This document shows, piece by piece, positions 21,401 through 29,524 of a DNA stretch of 64,000 bases. The stretch is taken from contig NW_026262581.1 of NCBI RefSeq assembly GCF_021869535.1, positions 121,998,771 to 122,062,770 on the forward strand. Direction: 5' to 3'. The notes under the pieces were generated by a model that did not search any database, was not told the origin of the DNA, and worked only from the letters and a program-made list of their open reading frames with translations. The position numbers and the translations under genes were made by a program. The first letter of the stretch is position 1; each line of letters begins with the position of its first letter. Origin of the DNA: Mytilus californianus. Lineage: Eukaryota; Mollusca; Bivalvia; Mytilida; Mytilidae.

Positions 21401-23828
21401 TTAAAATTCATATTCACATTTATAAATGCATACTTGAATTCAAAGTGAATAAAGATGAAAATATGTGTATTAAAAGTGTTTCTCTTCAATATTGGAAGCT
21501 GTCTTGAATTGATCTGAATAAAGGAAAAGAAAAGATATGGTCTATCAGTTCATGATACTAAATCAAAACATGCACATGAAAAACCAAATGCAAAGGAACA
21601 GTGTTTTTACTGCTGTTCTTCATCAGAAAGCCACAGTAAGGCTTTACATATGTAGAATAATGCCTTATATGTTTCCCATGTAAAACAAAATCCTTCAATA
21701 AAACAAAAGAGGCAGAAGATACTAAGGGGATATTCAAAAGTCATAATTCAAAGAGATACTAACAACGTAATGGGAAAAAACAAATGACAGTTAAAAGACG
21801 CAAGTTAACAATACTCTACTTAGAAACTAAAGACACCATGAACCCCAATAAAAATTGGGGGAGATCTTAGGTGCTCAGGAAGGATAGGCAGATCCTGCTA
21901 TACTAGTGGCAACTATCATGTGTCTCATGGTTACTATGAATTTAATGACAAGTTTCATTCTGTGATGTCACAATCAATGAAAAGAGGACTGAATTGTGAT
22001 TAGAACAATTGAAACATATCTGTGGTCATTTGTTATACAGATGTTCCATTATCTGTAGTCTCTTGTAAAATGTAAAAAGGGATATTTGACAAGACATTTT
22101 TCTTTGCTTTTACTTTAAGAAAGAATCAGGTTTTTGTCTTCCCTTGACAAAGTCAAGAAAGCAAAAGGTGTGCTGTTTCCAACAGCAGCAACAATGTATT
22201 AGTTTGTGATTAGGTCAGTTCTGGGGAACCAATAGTGGTAGGTCAATGATATTTGGTATGCAGTAGTATTAGCATTGGTTCGTCTCATTTCCATGGAGAT
22301 AATGAGTTAGCCCCATCCCCTCAGTCCTTGTCTATTGACTTTGAGTGTTTTAAATAGTCTACATGTCAAAGTTTGTGGTTAGGTCATTTTAAAATGAACA
22401 AATTTGCAAGACTCATTTCCATGGAGATAATAGGGTCACGCCCCTCAATTTGGTTCAATGACTGAAACTTTTGCATTCTTTACATGTTCAAGTTTGTGTT
22501 TTGGTTAGTTTAAAGGGAATTACTTATGATAAGTCAATAGTATTTGGTATGCAGTTTTATTGTGTCGCCTGCGACTAAAAGTTGCAATATGCGAGACATA
22601 GGTATTACTATCCGGTGGCGTCGGCGTAAACTATTTGTATAAAGCTTTATATTTCAGAAGGTAGACCTGGATGCTTTATACCTTGTATGCAGATACCTTA
22701 TGTTACGAAGTTTCTGTCTGTCATATGCCCATTGTCATTGACCTCATTTTCATGGTTCAGCGACTGCTTTTAAAAAAATTACATTTCTTTTGTCATGTGA
22801 ATTTCTCACTTAATATGAATAATGGGATAACTATATCGGGTATATGGGTTCTTTGCAATGTCTACATGTCTGTCAGACAGGGTTAACCTGACCTCGACCG
22901 AATTCATGGATCAGTGATCAAGATTAAAGTTACGTCATTAAGTCCGTTTCTCAGACTCAGAAGGTCATTCTGACAGCCTCTTGTTGTGTTTTGGTCTGTT
23001 TTCCAAGTACTATAAGCAATAGGTCATCTATTTTTGTTTTATGGAATGATTGTAAGGTGTACATGTCTGTCTAGCTGGTGTCTTCTGACCTTGACCTCAT
23101 TTTCATGGTTCATTGGTCAATGTTAAGTTTTTTTTGTTTTGGTCTGTTTTTCAAATACTAATAACAATAGGTCAACTATAATTGGTGTATGAAATGATTG
23201 TAAGGTGTACATGTCTGTCTAGGGGACTCTAGCCAGTATCATCTGACATTGACCTCATTTTCATGGTTCATTGGTTAAAGTTAAGTTTTTGTGTTTTGGT
23301 CTGTTTTTCAGTTACCATAAACAATGGGTCAACTATATTTGGTGTATGGAATAATTGTAAGGTGTACATGTCTGTATGACAGTTTTTATCTGACCTTGAT
23401 CTCATTGTCATGGATCTTTAAAAATGTTAAGTTTATTTCATACTTGTAGAAAAACCTTTATCTTTAAGACTTTCAACATAAAATCAATAGTCAGTAAAAC
23501 AGGTGAGACATTTCAGCGTGTGCACTCTTGTGAGCATTGGCATTTCTTATTACCATGCAGTTATTTGTTCCTTCACCTTCAGTCATGGTTCATTGACTTT
23601 GAATGTTTTGCAGAATTTACAATTTAAAATATTGTCCTATCGAAATTACATAAAGGCTAGACATATCTCTTTGTTAACAGTTTATTACAGATATGTTTAA
23701 TTTCCAGTATAGTCCCTATTCATTCTAAATAATGTGAGAACTTTTAAACAATTCTGTTATTCTTTTTATAGATTGATGTTGTAAATGATGTTGATGAAGA
23801 TTACACCATGAGATCAACAGCAGTATAG
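1736..23828 (+). CDS. EGF-repeat receptor tyrosine pseudokinase, 3' part (11 exons)
   Basis: Eleven exons (1736-3496, 4807-4938, 8158-8360, 8812-8965, 13918-14025, 16972-17147, 18967-19089, 19544-19617, 20479-20598, 21181-21295, 23772-23828) join with matching phases into 1,006 codons plus TAG. Order: about 18 cysteine-rich EGF-like modules (residues 1-630), one transmembrane helix (about 650-673) with a KKK/KKRR cytosolic anchor, then a tyrosine-kinase-type domain (about 725-985). The fold is clear (PVMVRILP, MLKELPKQKNVVFFFGIG, FELCSRG, SEIYSFGVFLWEVLSLG, RCWNEEQHNRPT), but VAIK Lys is Arg, HRD is HRH, the catalytic-loop Asn is Asp and DFG is NLF. It should therefore bind or scaffold rather than phosphorylate. 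The 5' end is missing from the window. Closest general types are EGF-only mollusc RTKs and MEGF/Tie-like receptors; the ligand is unknown. Confidence 0.9.
3437..4340 (+). repeat. 66-bp tandem array made of the EGF exon end plus its splice donor
   Basis: The last ~60 nt of the big EGF exon (GGGACTTGTGTxTATxGxTG ... AATGAGG) and the first bases of the intron (GTAAGTTTTAT) are repeated about 12-13 times at 66-bp spacing. Most copies keep 'AATGAGG|GTAAGT', so the array holds many 5' splice-site copies. The coding part has decayed: TGTATTGATGT gives an in-frame TGA in most copies. Confidence 0.9.
4352..4560. mobile_element. Decayed MITE related to the one at 29525-29735
   Basis: The left end, ACAGTAAATTCAGAATTATT, and the right part, CACAATAATAAATGCATTTTGAAT, match the ends of the clean copy at 29.5 kb but are diverged. 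Confidence 0.5.
4565..4735. repeat. Dispersed mussel-type repeat (GTTGAAGGC...GAGTTGTCTCATTGGCA)
   Basis: The segment runs from CTTGCTGTTCGGTGTGAGCC to GTCTCATTGGCACTCATACC. Related sequence recurs at about 43635-43760, and a fragment (reverse sense) lies at about 14307-14340. It is recognised as a dispersed repeat; its class is not known to me. Confidence 0.5.
4807..4938 (+). CDS. Receptor exon: last EGF-like module
   Basis: The acceptor is TTTTTTCCCAG; the exon has phase 1 in and phase 1 out. It encodes VCSSGTYGVGC, then a CRDQSCDAKTGVCQFGC EGF core ending GFTGPLCQ. The symmetric phase 1-1 is typical of shuffled EGF exons. Confidence 0.9.
5156..7435. repeat. Dispersed repeat family A, copy 1, with internal duplication and a nested insert
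   Basis: It begins TTTTTAGCTCACCTGG and ends CAGGTGAGCGACACAGG...CCTCTAGTTT. The ends contain the inverted words AGCTCACCTG and CAGGTGAGC. The block around 5215-5620 is repeated at 5740-6094. The second block is cut at 6094 and resumes at about 7080 ('GAGATAAACTGTAAACAGCA'). Other copies lie at 9555-10190, 20646-21110 and about 46985-47640, so it is mobile or recently was. Confidence 0.7.
6095..7078. mobile_element. Repeat family B inserted inside repeat A
   Basis: The left edge, CGACCGCAATAAATTTTTGC then GTCGTATAATGGTAT, and the right edge, CTGCGGTCGTATCCAGCTGC, interrupt family A. The 6800-7075 part is the reverse complement of 30305-30530. It contains two 'GGACAATAACTTGTGT' direct sub-repeats and G-rich tracts near 6590-6700. 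Confidence 0.6.
7478..7762 (-). mobile_element. tRNA-derived SINE, copy 1, with 12-bp target-site duplication
   Basis: Read on the minus strand, the body (7750 to 7490) starts GGGGGCCTCCGTGGTAGAGTG and has the pol III B-box-like GTGAGTTCGAATCCC at about 7668-7682. It runs through a conserved central part (AGTTTTCCTACCGAAGGTC...CCTCCACCAATAAA) and ends in a (CAAT)n tail. Flanking it on the plus strand is AAGATCATTAGA at 7478-7489 and again at 7751-7762, a perfect target-site duplication. The structure resembles the mollusc V-SINE 'RUDI' type; that name is from memory and unverified. It sits in a receptor intron. Confidence 0.85.
8067..8125. repeat. Imperfect inverted repeat (hairpin)
   Basis: Left arm ATCAGTCTGACTAAAGCCAG and right arm CTGGCTTTAGTCCCAGACTGAT, with a ~17-nt loop. 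It lies just upstream of the transmembrane exon. Confidence 0.6.
8158..8360 (+). CDS. Receptor exon: transmembrane and juxtamembrane
   Basis: The acceptor is TTTTGACTAG and the donor is CAG|GTAATT; phase 1 in, phase 0 out. After a short ectodomain linker it encodes a hydrophobic span of about 24 residues (from VATSASVSVV to AACIIV), followed at once by RKKKN and then KKRRH. That is the positive-inside signature of a type I membrane protein. Confidence 0.9.
8812..8965 (+). CDS. Receptor exon: kinase N-lobe beta1-beta3
   Basis: The acceptor is CTACTTTTCAG; the donor is ATG|GTTAGT, a slightly weak donor. It encodes an acidic linker, then FEIKFGKYCSTFRSSPVMVRILPN. The glycine-rich loop keeps only one glycine (KFGKYC), and the position of the ATP-binding VAIK lysine is Arg (VMVR). 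Confidence 0.85.
9052..9153. repeat. Perfect 20-bp inverted repeat
   Basis: CTCTTTTCACAAAAAATCTT at 9052-9071 and its exact reverse complement at 9134-9153, with a 62-nt spacer. Confidence 0.8.
9555..10190. repeat. Dispersed repeat family A, copy 2
   Basis: It starts TTTTTAGCTCACTGGGGCCC and ends ACAGGTGAGCGATTCAGG...GCCTCTTGTTA. The body matches copy 1 (CTTCTCCTCTGAAACTACTG; CATGGCTAAAAATA). Confidence 0.7.
10311..10516. repeat. 40-bp minisatellite, about 5 copies
   Basis: The unit is CATGTGTAAGGATACAGTAA plus AACTATTAT(A/T)TAATGTCTTG. Copies are nearly identical and differ at one A/T site. Confidence 0.95.
10716..10795. repeat. Hairpin-forming inverted repeat
   Basis: CTTGTCTCAGAAAAAAA on the left and TTTTTTTCTGAGACAAG on the right, with internal complementarity continuing (ATATCTCT / AGAGATAT). 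Confidence 0.75.
10972..11053 (-). CDS. Possible minus-strand coding exon (unidentified)
   Basis: On the minus strand an ATG at 11053 (or 11041) opens a run that looks coding and helical (RKIVLKHAEEYLRELFART) up to a possible donor CCG|GTAACT. No partner exon or domain was recognised. It may be chance or a buried pseudogene inside the receptor intron. Confidence 0.2.
11826..12692. repeat. 51-bp minisatellite, about 17 copies, carrying a tRNA-like A box
   Basis: The unit includes GTTATAAGTCAGTACTCTAC then CAACTGAGCTGAAGATACT(A/T)TGAATTCAGAT. On the minus strand each unit reads CAGCTCAGTTGGTAGAGTAC, which matches the D-arm and A-box of a tRNA, followed by ACTTATAAC. One unit (about 11990-12030) is shortened. 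Later copies alternate between 'GTACTC' and 'GGACTC' variants in a block pattern. Confidence 0.93.
12990..13372. repeat. Repeat block with a 123-bp near-palindrome
   Basis: The arms GGTTCACTACTGACCCCCTACGG... (from 13233) and ...GGATCCGTAGGGGGTTAGTAGCGAACC (to 13355) pair over almost their whole length around AAAATCCA. 'CCCCCTATGGATC(T/C)GTAGGGGG' occurs again at 13074-13096. It is probably a foldback or MITE-type element. Confidence 0.65.
13514..13599 (+). promoter_or_regulatory. Cluster of three TGACGTCA (CRE) sites followed by TATAAA
   Basis: TGACGTCA occurs at 13514-13521, 13554-13561 and 13584-13591, with TATAAA at 13594-13599; a fourth TGACGTCA lies at 13119-13126. The arrangement looks like a core promoter about 320 bp before a kinase exon. 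It lies among repeats, so it may belong to a transposable element. Confidence 0.4.
13677..13834. repeat. Inverted repeat, ~60-bp diverged arms
   Basis: Left GATTCCACCACTATATCAGG...AACTGTTAAATTTTAAA pairs with right TTTAAAATTTAACTGTCTC...GCAGTGGTTGAATC. It is the size and form of a MITE or foldback; it lies 84 bp before the next exon. Confidence 0.65.
13918..14025 (+). CDS. Receptor exon: kinase alpha-C helix and beta4
   Basis: The acceptor is ATTTTTTACAG and the donor is TTAG|GTATGA; phase 1-1. It encodes FYRDAAMLKELPKQKNVVFF, matching the RTK 'FxxEAxxMKxLxHPNIVxLLG' block. The salt-bridge Glu of the alpha-C helix appears as Asp. Confidence 0.85.
14365..16233 (-). repeat. 69-bp (23-codon) minisatellite, about 27 copies, open on the minus strand
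   Basis: The unit includes CCTTAAGTCCTTCAGCAACC, then AACCAGCAAAACC(T/C)ACTCTG and TATAGTAACATATAAACACC. Its length is a multiple of three, so the minus strand stays open over long stretches (15732-16199, 15180-15716, 14559-14957, 14337-14543) as repeats of VTIQSRFCWLVAEGLK(M/V)TCR. No start context, splice signal or known domain supports translation. I call it satellite DNA with a fortuitous frame. Confidence 0.9.
16972..17147 (+). CDS. Receptor exon: kinase hinge and alpha-D/E
   Basis: The acceptor is TTTATTTCTTCAG and the donor is AAG|GTTTGT. It encodes the hinge (FELCSRGVMLSYLRN) and the alpha-E helix (CCLDVVSGMEYLLHKK), matching RTK 'EYCxxGDLLxYLR' and 'QVAxGMxYLxSKK'. Confidence 0.88.
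17941..18923. mobile_element. TIR-ended non-autonomous element
   Basis: The left end CAGGGCTCGACAATAACTC and the right end AAAGTTATTGTAGAGGCCTG are inverted copies with 2-3 mismatches. Inside, CTTGTCCxxxGGGACAAG motifs occur near both ends (18018-18035; 18870-18892) as sub-terminal inverted repeats. There is no coding. It ends 43 bp upstream of a kinase exon. Confidence 0.65.
18967..19089 (+). CDS. Receptor exon: degenerate catalytic loop and DFG region
   Basis: The acceptor is TTCTTTTAAG and the donor is AAG|GTATGT; phase 0-0. It encodes ILHRHISANDIFLDENKRSK then IGNLFYAVN. Aligned to 'IHRDLAARNVLVDENxxxKIADFGLA', the catalytic Asp is His, the Mg-binding Asn is Asp and DFG is NLF. The frame is open and the rest of the loop is well kept, so this is substitution and not a broken gene. 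Confidence 0.9.
19544..19617 (+). CDS. Receptor exon: APE region
   Basis: The acceptor is TTTTCTATTCTAG. The donor is AAAT|GTAGGT; using the later GTAACT would add an in-frame TAG, so the first is chosen. It encodes CLPWMAAESIQECIFSSKSE, matching 'LPVRWMAPESLxxxxFTSKSD' with the APE Pro changed to Ala. It leaves two bases of the codon completed in the next exon. Confidence 0.85.
20479..20598 (+). CDS. Receptor exon: kinase alpha-F to alpha-G
   Basis: The acceptor is TTTGTCTTATAG and the donor is CTT|GTAAGT. It gives (S-E-I)-YSFGVFLWEVLSLGED, the RTK 'SDVWSFGVLLWEIxTLG' block, with the alpha-F Asp as Glu. It then gives KLSEGELLPKPDCCERS, matching 'LxxGxRLxxPxxCPxxLY'. Confidence 0.9.
20646..21110. 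repeat. Dispersed repeat family A, copy 3 (diverged, truncated)
   Basis: It starts TAAGCTCACATGGTTCAAAGG and includes AAAATCTTCTCTGAAACTAC and CCAACCAACATGGCTGC; the right end is not recognisable. Confidence 0.6.
21181..21295 (+). CDS. Receptor exon: kinase C-terminus
   Basis: The acceptor is TTTTTTTTACAG and the donor is CAG|GTACAC. It encodes YRLMIRCWNEEQHNRPTLQY, the RTK 'LYxLMxxCWxxxPxxRPTF' block with the conserved Arg kept, then an acidic linker. Confidence 0.9.
21720..21920. repeat. Dispersed repeat of mussel type
   Basis: AAACTAAAGACACCATGAACC then CCAATAAAAATTGGGGGAGAT and GGCAGATCCTGCTATAC. I recognise this as a common dispersed mussel sequence; the class is unknown. Confidence 0.4.
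22084..23700. repeat. Repeat family C block (TGTCTCGCC-type) with ~145-bp internal tandem units
   Basis: A first piece (about 22130-22540) resembles the copy at 31819-32450: 'GGTCAGTTC..GGGAACCA' and 'CTCATTTCCATGGAGATAAT'. A second starts about 22561 with TGTGTCGCCTGCGAC and ATGCGAGACATAGG. It has three or so units containing GTAAGGTGTACATGTCTGTC and CCTCATTTTCATGGTTCATT, and ends near GCTAGACATATCTCTTTGTT. Confidence 0.65.
23772..23828 (+). CDS. Receptor last coding exon
   Basis: The acceptor is TTCTTTTTATAG; phase 0. It encodes an acidic tail with one tyrosine (DEDYTMRSTAV) and stops at TAG 23826-23828. The last residues S-T-A-V fit a class I PDZ-binding end ([S/T]-x-V). Confidence 0.8.
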   Translation: MDVVNDVDEDYTMRSTAV

Positions 23829-23832
23829 ACAT

Positions 23833-24062
23833 CTGTATTTCTCAGCTTTTGGTTGTTAACGGTTATTCATCAGCACACCTCATCTTTTGGTTGTTAGTGG
23901 CTATTCATCAGCACACCTCATCTTTTGGTTTTAAATAGGTATTCATCTGTTTTTCTCAGCTTTTGGTTGTTAATGGCTATTCATCAGCACACCTCATCTT
24001 TTGGTTTTAAAAAGGTATTCATCTGTATTTATCAGTTTTTGGTTGTAAATAGTTATTCATAT
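23833..24062 (+). repeat. ~38-bp degenerate repeats in the receptor 3' UTR
   Basis: About five to six copies of CTCATCTTTTGGTTGTTAGT plus GGCTATTCATCAGCACAC, some missing the last part. They start five bases after the stop codon. Confidence 0.85.
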
Positions 24063-24247
24063 TTTGACCTATTCCACCTATTCCAGAGTAAAGTATTATT
24101 TTGTTAACAAGTTTTTTTCATAATTTTGTATTATTCAAATATTAAGTTTGTATTGTTATTGATTATAAAAGTTAATCTAGTATATTTTTTTTATCGCCAA
24201 AATTATTTTCAAATAAGTTTGTTTTTTTATAACAGGGTATTGATAGT

Positions 24248-24253
24248 AATAAA
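24248..24253 (+). promoter_or_regulatory. Possible poly(A) signal of the receptor gene
   Basis: AATAAA about 420 bp after the stop; it is the first such hexamer I noticed downstream. Confidence 0.35.
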
Positions 24254-24259
24254 AACAGG

Positions 24260-26390
24260 CATTCCTTACTGTCTTCATATTGTTGTGACATAGCCTTCTG
24301 ACATTCCATTAATATTATCATGATTCTACTTTTTATAATAATATGTAAATTTTATATGATTCTGGCATTCTGATTAGATTATTACTCAAAAGGTCAACAA
24401 GGTTCAGTGAGGCTATAAACAAAAACAGGAAATAGCAGTCAGGACATGTCACTTTATATTAGTAATTGTGTGGAAATGTTAAAGTCATACGAAACGAGTT
24501 TCTTGTAATTTTAATGTTATCCAAATTATTGAACCCATGCATGCATATATACTAACTAAGTCCTGTATGCAAGTTTTTTATATTTATTACAACTCTATAA
24601 TTTATTATCGACAAATAATATTTCACTCAGTGATTGTTGATTGCAATCTTATTAACTTTCGAGTTTGTTGCTGAAATTTACCCGATTTTAACATTGATAA
24701 ACAATCAACACAGAGCAAGTGGGGCATGTGACAAATAATGAATTGATTGAGCAATGATTTTTTTTTTATTTTCCCCTCACTTTGGTGTAGTGCAGTGGTT
24801 GAACAAATCATGTTCAGGTATAAAACAATATACTTTGAGGCTTTTTCTCTATTTCTAACATTAAAAATGCACATTACTCAAAAAACTAAAAAATGGGTCA
24901 AATGAAATACCTTAAGTTCTTGATGAGTCATCATAACAGAGTAGGTGTGTTTGAAATACAAAGTATCAGATAAAGACTGAATTACAGGCAAATCTATTCT
25001 TAATTTAATAAATGCCTCACCCCCACTAAATCTGACACCCCCAGCAACACATTACATTTCAATGAAAAATTAACTTTAAAACCAATAAATTTTGACTAAG
25101 AAGCTGGCATTTGGTTAAATTCTATGGTAGGAATTCATTTCTATATGAATCATATGGAAAAAAATGGCCAAAAGTAGTTTTTAATCCTGAAACTTGCATA
25201 GGAAATAGATTATGGTTCGCTTCCTGCAATACATTATTTGGTGCTAACAATTCTCGAAAAAGAAATTTTGACACTTTTACTTACCTTGATCTTTTTTTCT
25301 CTGCTTCAAAATCGCCACCCGTGTCAAACATAGCCAACACCCTGCATGTGGCATTCTACATGATCTAAAAGCTATTTTTCATTCACATATATGTCCCTAG
25401 TATGGTAAAAGGGTTGATCAAACAAATTTCTCAATATTCTAAGTAGAGTTTTATATTAAATTATACTATAACTTCGTTTTATTCTCATTCTAATCACTGC
25501 CCATGTTGCATACAGATGGGAAACAGCAATAAATGCATGCTTTTGATACCAGTATCTTTTCTTTATTTTTATCTTTATTTCATATATGTGGAAACGATTG
25601 ATAATGTATTTGTACATTCAATACAAGGATATTTAAGTGACCACTTCCTTAGAATGATGCAATAAAAAAGCCAAAAAAGACTAATTAACCATACATCAAA
25701 TTTTGAATATGTACAGATAAAAAAATATATAGTCATATTCATTGTTAATCGAATAGCTCAAAGAACAAAATCAATAAAATTCAGTGTATATCAACAAATA
25801 AGGGGAGATAATTAAGTGTATATTTCCTTTAACTCTAATGACATTCTAAGAAAATTGTTTAAAATTACTACAGTAAACATACCAAAATAAAATATCTTCT
25901 ATTTCTGCAATTTAAAATTACTAAACATACCAAAATAAAATACAATCTATTTCTGCAATTGAAAAAATGCAAGATTTAAATAGAATACTTACTTAAGCCA
26001 TTCTTTTTGTCACACCATATTGTGAGAATTATTAAGACTGCTGCTTTAATATGCTATACAAATATAATCTAGTCCTAAATTAAGACTTTATGACATTATT
26101 TTGTATTTATGACTTTTCTGTGATTTTGTAAAAATGACATAATGTAAACATACATGGTCCCTTGTAGTATATATTTTTATCACTTGCAGTAAATGTTTCT
26201 ATTTTTTTAGATAATGAAAAGTTATATTTTTAGATGTTAAGGTATAGAATTTTAAGGTATAGAATTTTATATTTATTTCATTTCATTCCAGTCACATATT
26301 TTTAGTGCAAAAACATATGAAGATTATTTTTATAAATAATTTATCATGGCAATAATTGTATAATTTTGACCATATATATATATACCGGTA
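24260..26390. other. No clear gene; AT-rich sequence
   Basis: Only the minus-strand exon candidate near 25.3 kb stands out. Two AATAAA-rich near-duplicates (TACCAAAATAAAATA at about 25880 and 25929) are present. Confidence 0.5.
25285..25331 (-). CDS. Possible first coding exon of a minus-strand gene
   Basis: On the minus strand, ATG at 25331 opens MFDTGGDFEAEKKRS and runs to AAG|GTAAGT, a perfect donor. The sequence is short, and no downstream exon was found between it and the receptor 3' end. The family is not recognised. Confidence 0.25.
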
Positions 26391-26393
26391 TAT

Positions 26394-26615
26394 ATGGCAG
26401 TCAGCAGGGTTTAAGAACATTTGTTGTTCGACCTGTTAGTCAAATGCGTTTTGTTAAAATATACTTTTTCACTTTTTTGGTCTTTTGGAAAATGTTGTTT
26501 GTGCTGTAGTTAGACCCCTCTAACAAGAAATTTGTTTTGCATGCACACGTATAAAAATTGCGGTTTTTATCCAACGCAATCATAGGTTTGAACGTTGTTT
26601 TCAATTTAGACTTGT
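26394..26615. repeat. 222-bp direct repeat, left copy
   Basis: It runs from ATGGCAGTCAGCAGGGTTTA to TTTCAATTTAGACTTGT. It matches 26933-27154 with about three differences (for example GTAGTTAGAC versus GTATTTAGAC). Confidence 0.9.
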
Positions 26616-26932
26616 TTATATTTTTTCGTTTGGGCTTGTATTATATTTGCCTTCGGGTTTATATGATCCGTTCATCCTGTTTTGACTCCTCAAAATTCGA
26701 GAGTCTATCCCAAATTGAGGTAAATTGTATGGCTTTCCAAATACTGTTTCGATTCCTAACATCACTGAAGAGACATTTATTGTCGAAATCTGGATATGGT
26801 GTACAAAAACCTTTGCACCTTTTGTTTGCGGTATACCATCTTTTCCGCAAGTTTATTGTTTTCTGTCTAGTATTTAATTTATAATTAAGATCCATTTATT
26901 ACATCGGTGATCCGTTTATTTGGCAATCGCCA
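26616..26932. other. 317-bp interior between the direct repeats
   Basis: Open in more than one frame on both strands, but no domain was recognised. No primer-binding site or polypurine tract was seen. Confidence 0.4.
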
Positions 26933-27154
26933 ATGGCAGTCAGCAGGGTTTAAGAACATTTGTTGTTCGACCTGTTAGTCAAATGCGTTTTGTTAAAATA
27001 TACTTTTTCACTTTTTTGGTCTTTTGGAAAATGTTGTTTGTGCTGTATTTAGACCCCTCTAACAAGAAATTTGTTTTGCATGCGCACGTATAAAAATTGC
27101 GGTTTTTATCCAACGTAATCATAGGTTTGAACGTTGTTTTCAATTTAGACTTGT
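26933..27154. repeat. 222-bp direct repeat, right copy
   Basis: Same ends as the left copy; followed directly by an (AT)n run (27153-27176). Confidence 0.9.
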
Positions 27155-27689
27155 ATATATATATATATATATATGCATATGTTTTTGCTTTCTTTGATTC
27201 AAGTATTGTTTTTTCTATAGTTGTATATATTGTTGTTCATAACATATTTATTCAGGACAAATATTTGTTAAGTTCATTCATAAATTTGTTCAAAGATGTT
27301 GTCATTTTCTCATTAGTCATAGTTTATTTTTTAGTTTGTATCTTCATAAATGTTGAATTTTACAGGTATTGCTCAATACTAGTAGGCCATTAAGATCTTC
27401 TTTACAGACTTTTTCCCTGGGAATGTATGTGGCCAGTTCCAATTTAAAGCAATTTTACCTTGAAGAAAAGTATTGATTTGTATGAAGATTAAATTATGTT
27501 TCTTGTAGTATGTTTGAATCTTGACTGTTATGCAAAAAATTGTAGGAAATATCCAGAAAAGTATATTTCTCTACCAGAACATCATAGAATTGTTTACTTG
27601 ATAAGACATTTGTTGTGTAAATTTTTTTTGTTTTGAGAAGAAAAAATAATTTTTGATGGTTGTGATTTTCTTTCACAAAATTTTTGCAA

Positions 27690-27780
27690 TTGTGTTAATA
27701 AGATCTCACATTTTACAATTAATGAGTGATTCACAATAATAAATGCACACATTAATTTCTGAATTTATAATAACTGGAAT
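27690..27780. mobile_element. Decayed MITE fragment (29.5-kb family)
   Basis: TTCACAATAATAAATGCACAC then ATTAATTTCTGAATTTATAAT match the right half of the clean copy. Confidence 0.5.
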
Positions 27781-28770
27781 GAGTAAGATTAGTTTATCTA
27801 CATTCATAGTTTATCCTGTGAAAGAAGTCAATGATGTCTGTCAGTTTAAATAAACATGGTTTTTCATTAAATATCTGTGTGTTAAATGAAAAAATATATT
27901 TCACATGAAAAAATTATAATAAAATGAAAAAGGAGGAATTTATTATTTGGATAGGATGTTGCAATACACTTTGAAGTAAATAAACAAAATTTATTTGCAT
28001 ACTCAACTCACTCTTACTTGTCATACCATAGAAACCCTTGTGAAGTGCAGTCAGAAAATCATCGGTGGGCACATTTATTTCAACATTCTGATCCTACTCA
28101 GTTATATCCAATAGCCTTTTTATCTTTTTGCAGAACATTTCTCTTATTTATACAAACAGTTCCAGATGTGCCAGTGGGTTAGAAATTTTTAGCTCATAAA
28201 AATAAAATCAAATGGTGTACACAAATGTAATACAGTTCAGAGGTTAAAAAAATGTAGTAAAAAGAGCACTGATTTTAAATTGTATTTATTAAATTTATAG
28301 GTTATAGAATATGACAGTAATTTATTTTTTAATTTCTAAACAACATTTTGTGCTTTTAGATAAAAATTATGTTTTTAAGGACTATATAACTTTAATGTCT
28401 GTTTGTAAATCTGTGATATTGTTATTACTTCCCTTTAAACACTAACCATTCAATACATTATTCATTGTATATTTATACATATTTTACTGTATGTGGAAGC
28501 ATATACTATATCTTTATTTTTGTACTTAAAGAATGAATTATATTATTTTGAATATATGTAATGTATTATACATAGTAATGTTATGAAGTGGATATTTACA
28601 CAAGATAGATAAATGTATTCATGAATGGAGTCATCTGAATTAAGTTTTACATTTCCATATATAGACTACAAGGTGTTAGCTATATATATAGTAACCGTCA
28701 AAAGACAACAGAGTTATGATGGATATTAACATTATGCATAATTGTAGTCAACTTATGGGTTTAAACTTAT

Positions 28771-29150
28771 TAGGGCCCCGCCGAATGGCGGACACCCTAT
28801 AGTGATCAGTCTGCCCGTCCGTCTGGCTGTCAATAAATTGTGTTCGCTCTATATCTAGAGAACCGTTATGATTTCAAAGTTTATACTTGACATGTATATT
28901 AACCAACAGAGGGTAGGGCCCTACCGAATGGTAGACGCCCTATAGTGATCAGTCTGTCCGTCTGTCAGTCCATAACAAATTGTGTGAGCTCTATATCTAG
29001 AGAACCACTATGAGTTCAAAGTTTATACTTGACATGTATATTAACCAACAACAGAGGGTGTGTCATTATGTATGTACAACTTTTTTACCACACGTTATTC
29101 ACATCCGGGCCCACAGAGATGGCTCCCATCTCAATGATATCTAGTTCATT
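28771..29150. repeat. Two ~145-bp units, GGGCCCxxCCGAATGG type
   Basis: GGGCCCCGCCGAATGGCGGAC (28772) and GGGCCCTACCGAATGGTAGAC (28916) each start a unit with CCTATAGTGATCAGTCTG and CTCTATATCTAGAGAACC. It ends near CCGGGCCCACAGAGATGGCTC. Confidence 0.75.
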
Positions 29151-29524
29151 TTAATTTCCAGAAATTGTAAAAAATATTTATGTTTGTTGTGAACTAAAAG
29201 AATGTTATTATCAGTGAATGTATACACTTTTTTTAAATTGATTCAGTCTGCGAAAAATATTGTGAAACAGGACTTCATTATTATTTTTCTGGCAAGGTTT
29301 TCAGCAGTATCATCAACACCTTATTTAAGTCTTTTGAATTAGTCTTTCTTAGAAGGAATACTTATGATAATTTATTACTATTTTATAAATAATTACATTA
29401 GTTAACAAGCATCTCAATAGTGTAGTAAGTGTACTAGATCAAACTCTTGATCTCAGCTCATGTGACTTTATATTTTTAAAGTTAAGTGTTCTTATTATGT
29501 ATGTTTAGAAAGAAATATTTATGA

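Noticed and set aside
26394..27154. Full LTR retrotransposon
   Set aside because: Interior only 317 bp, no PBS/PPT, no gag-pol, ends not TG...CA.
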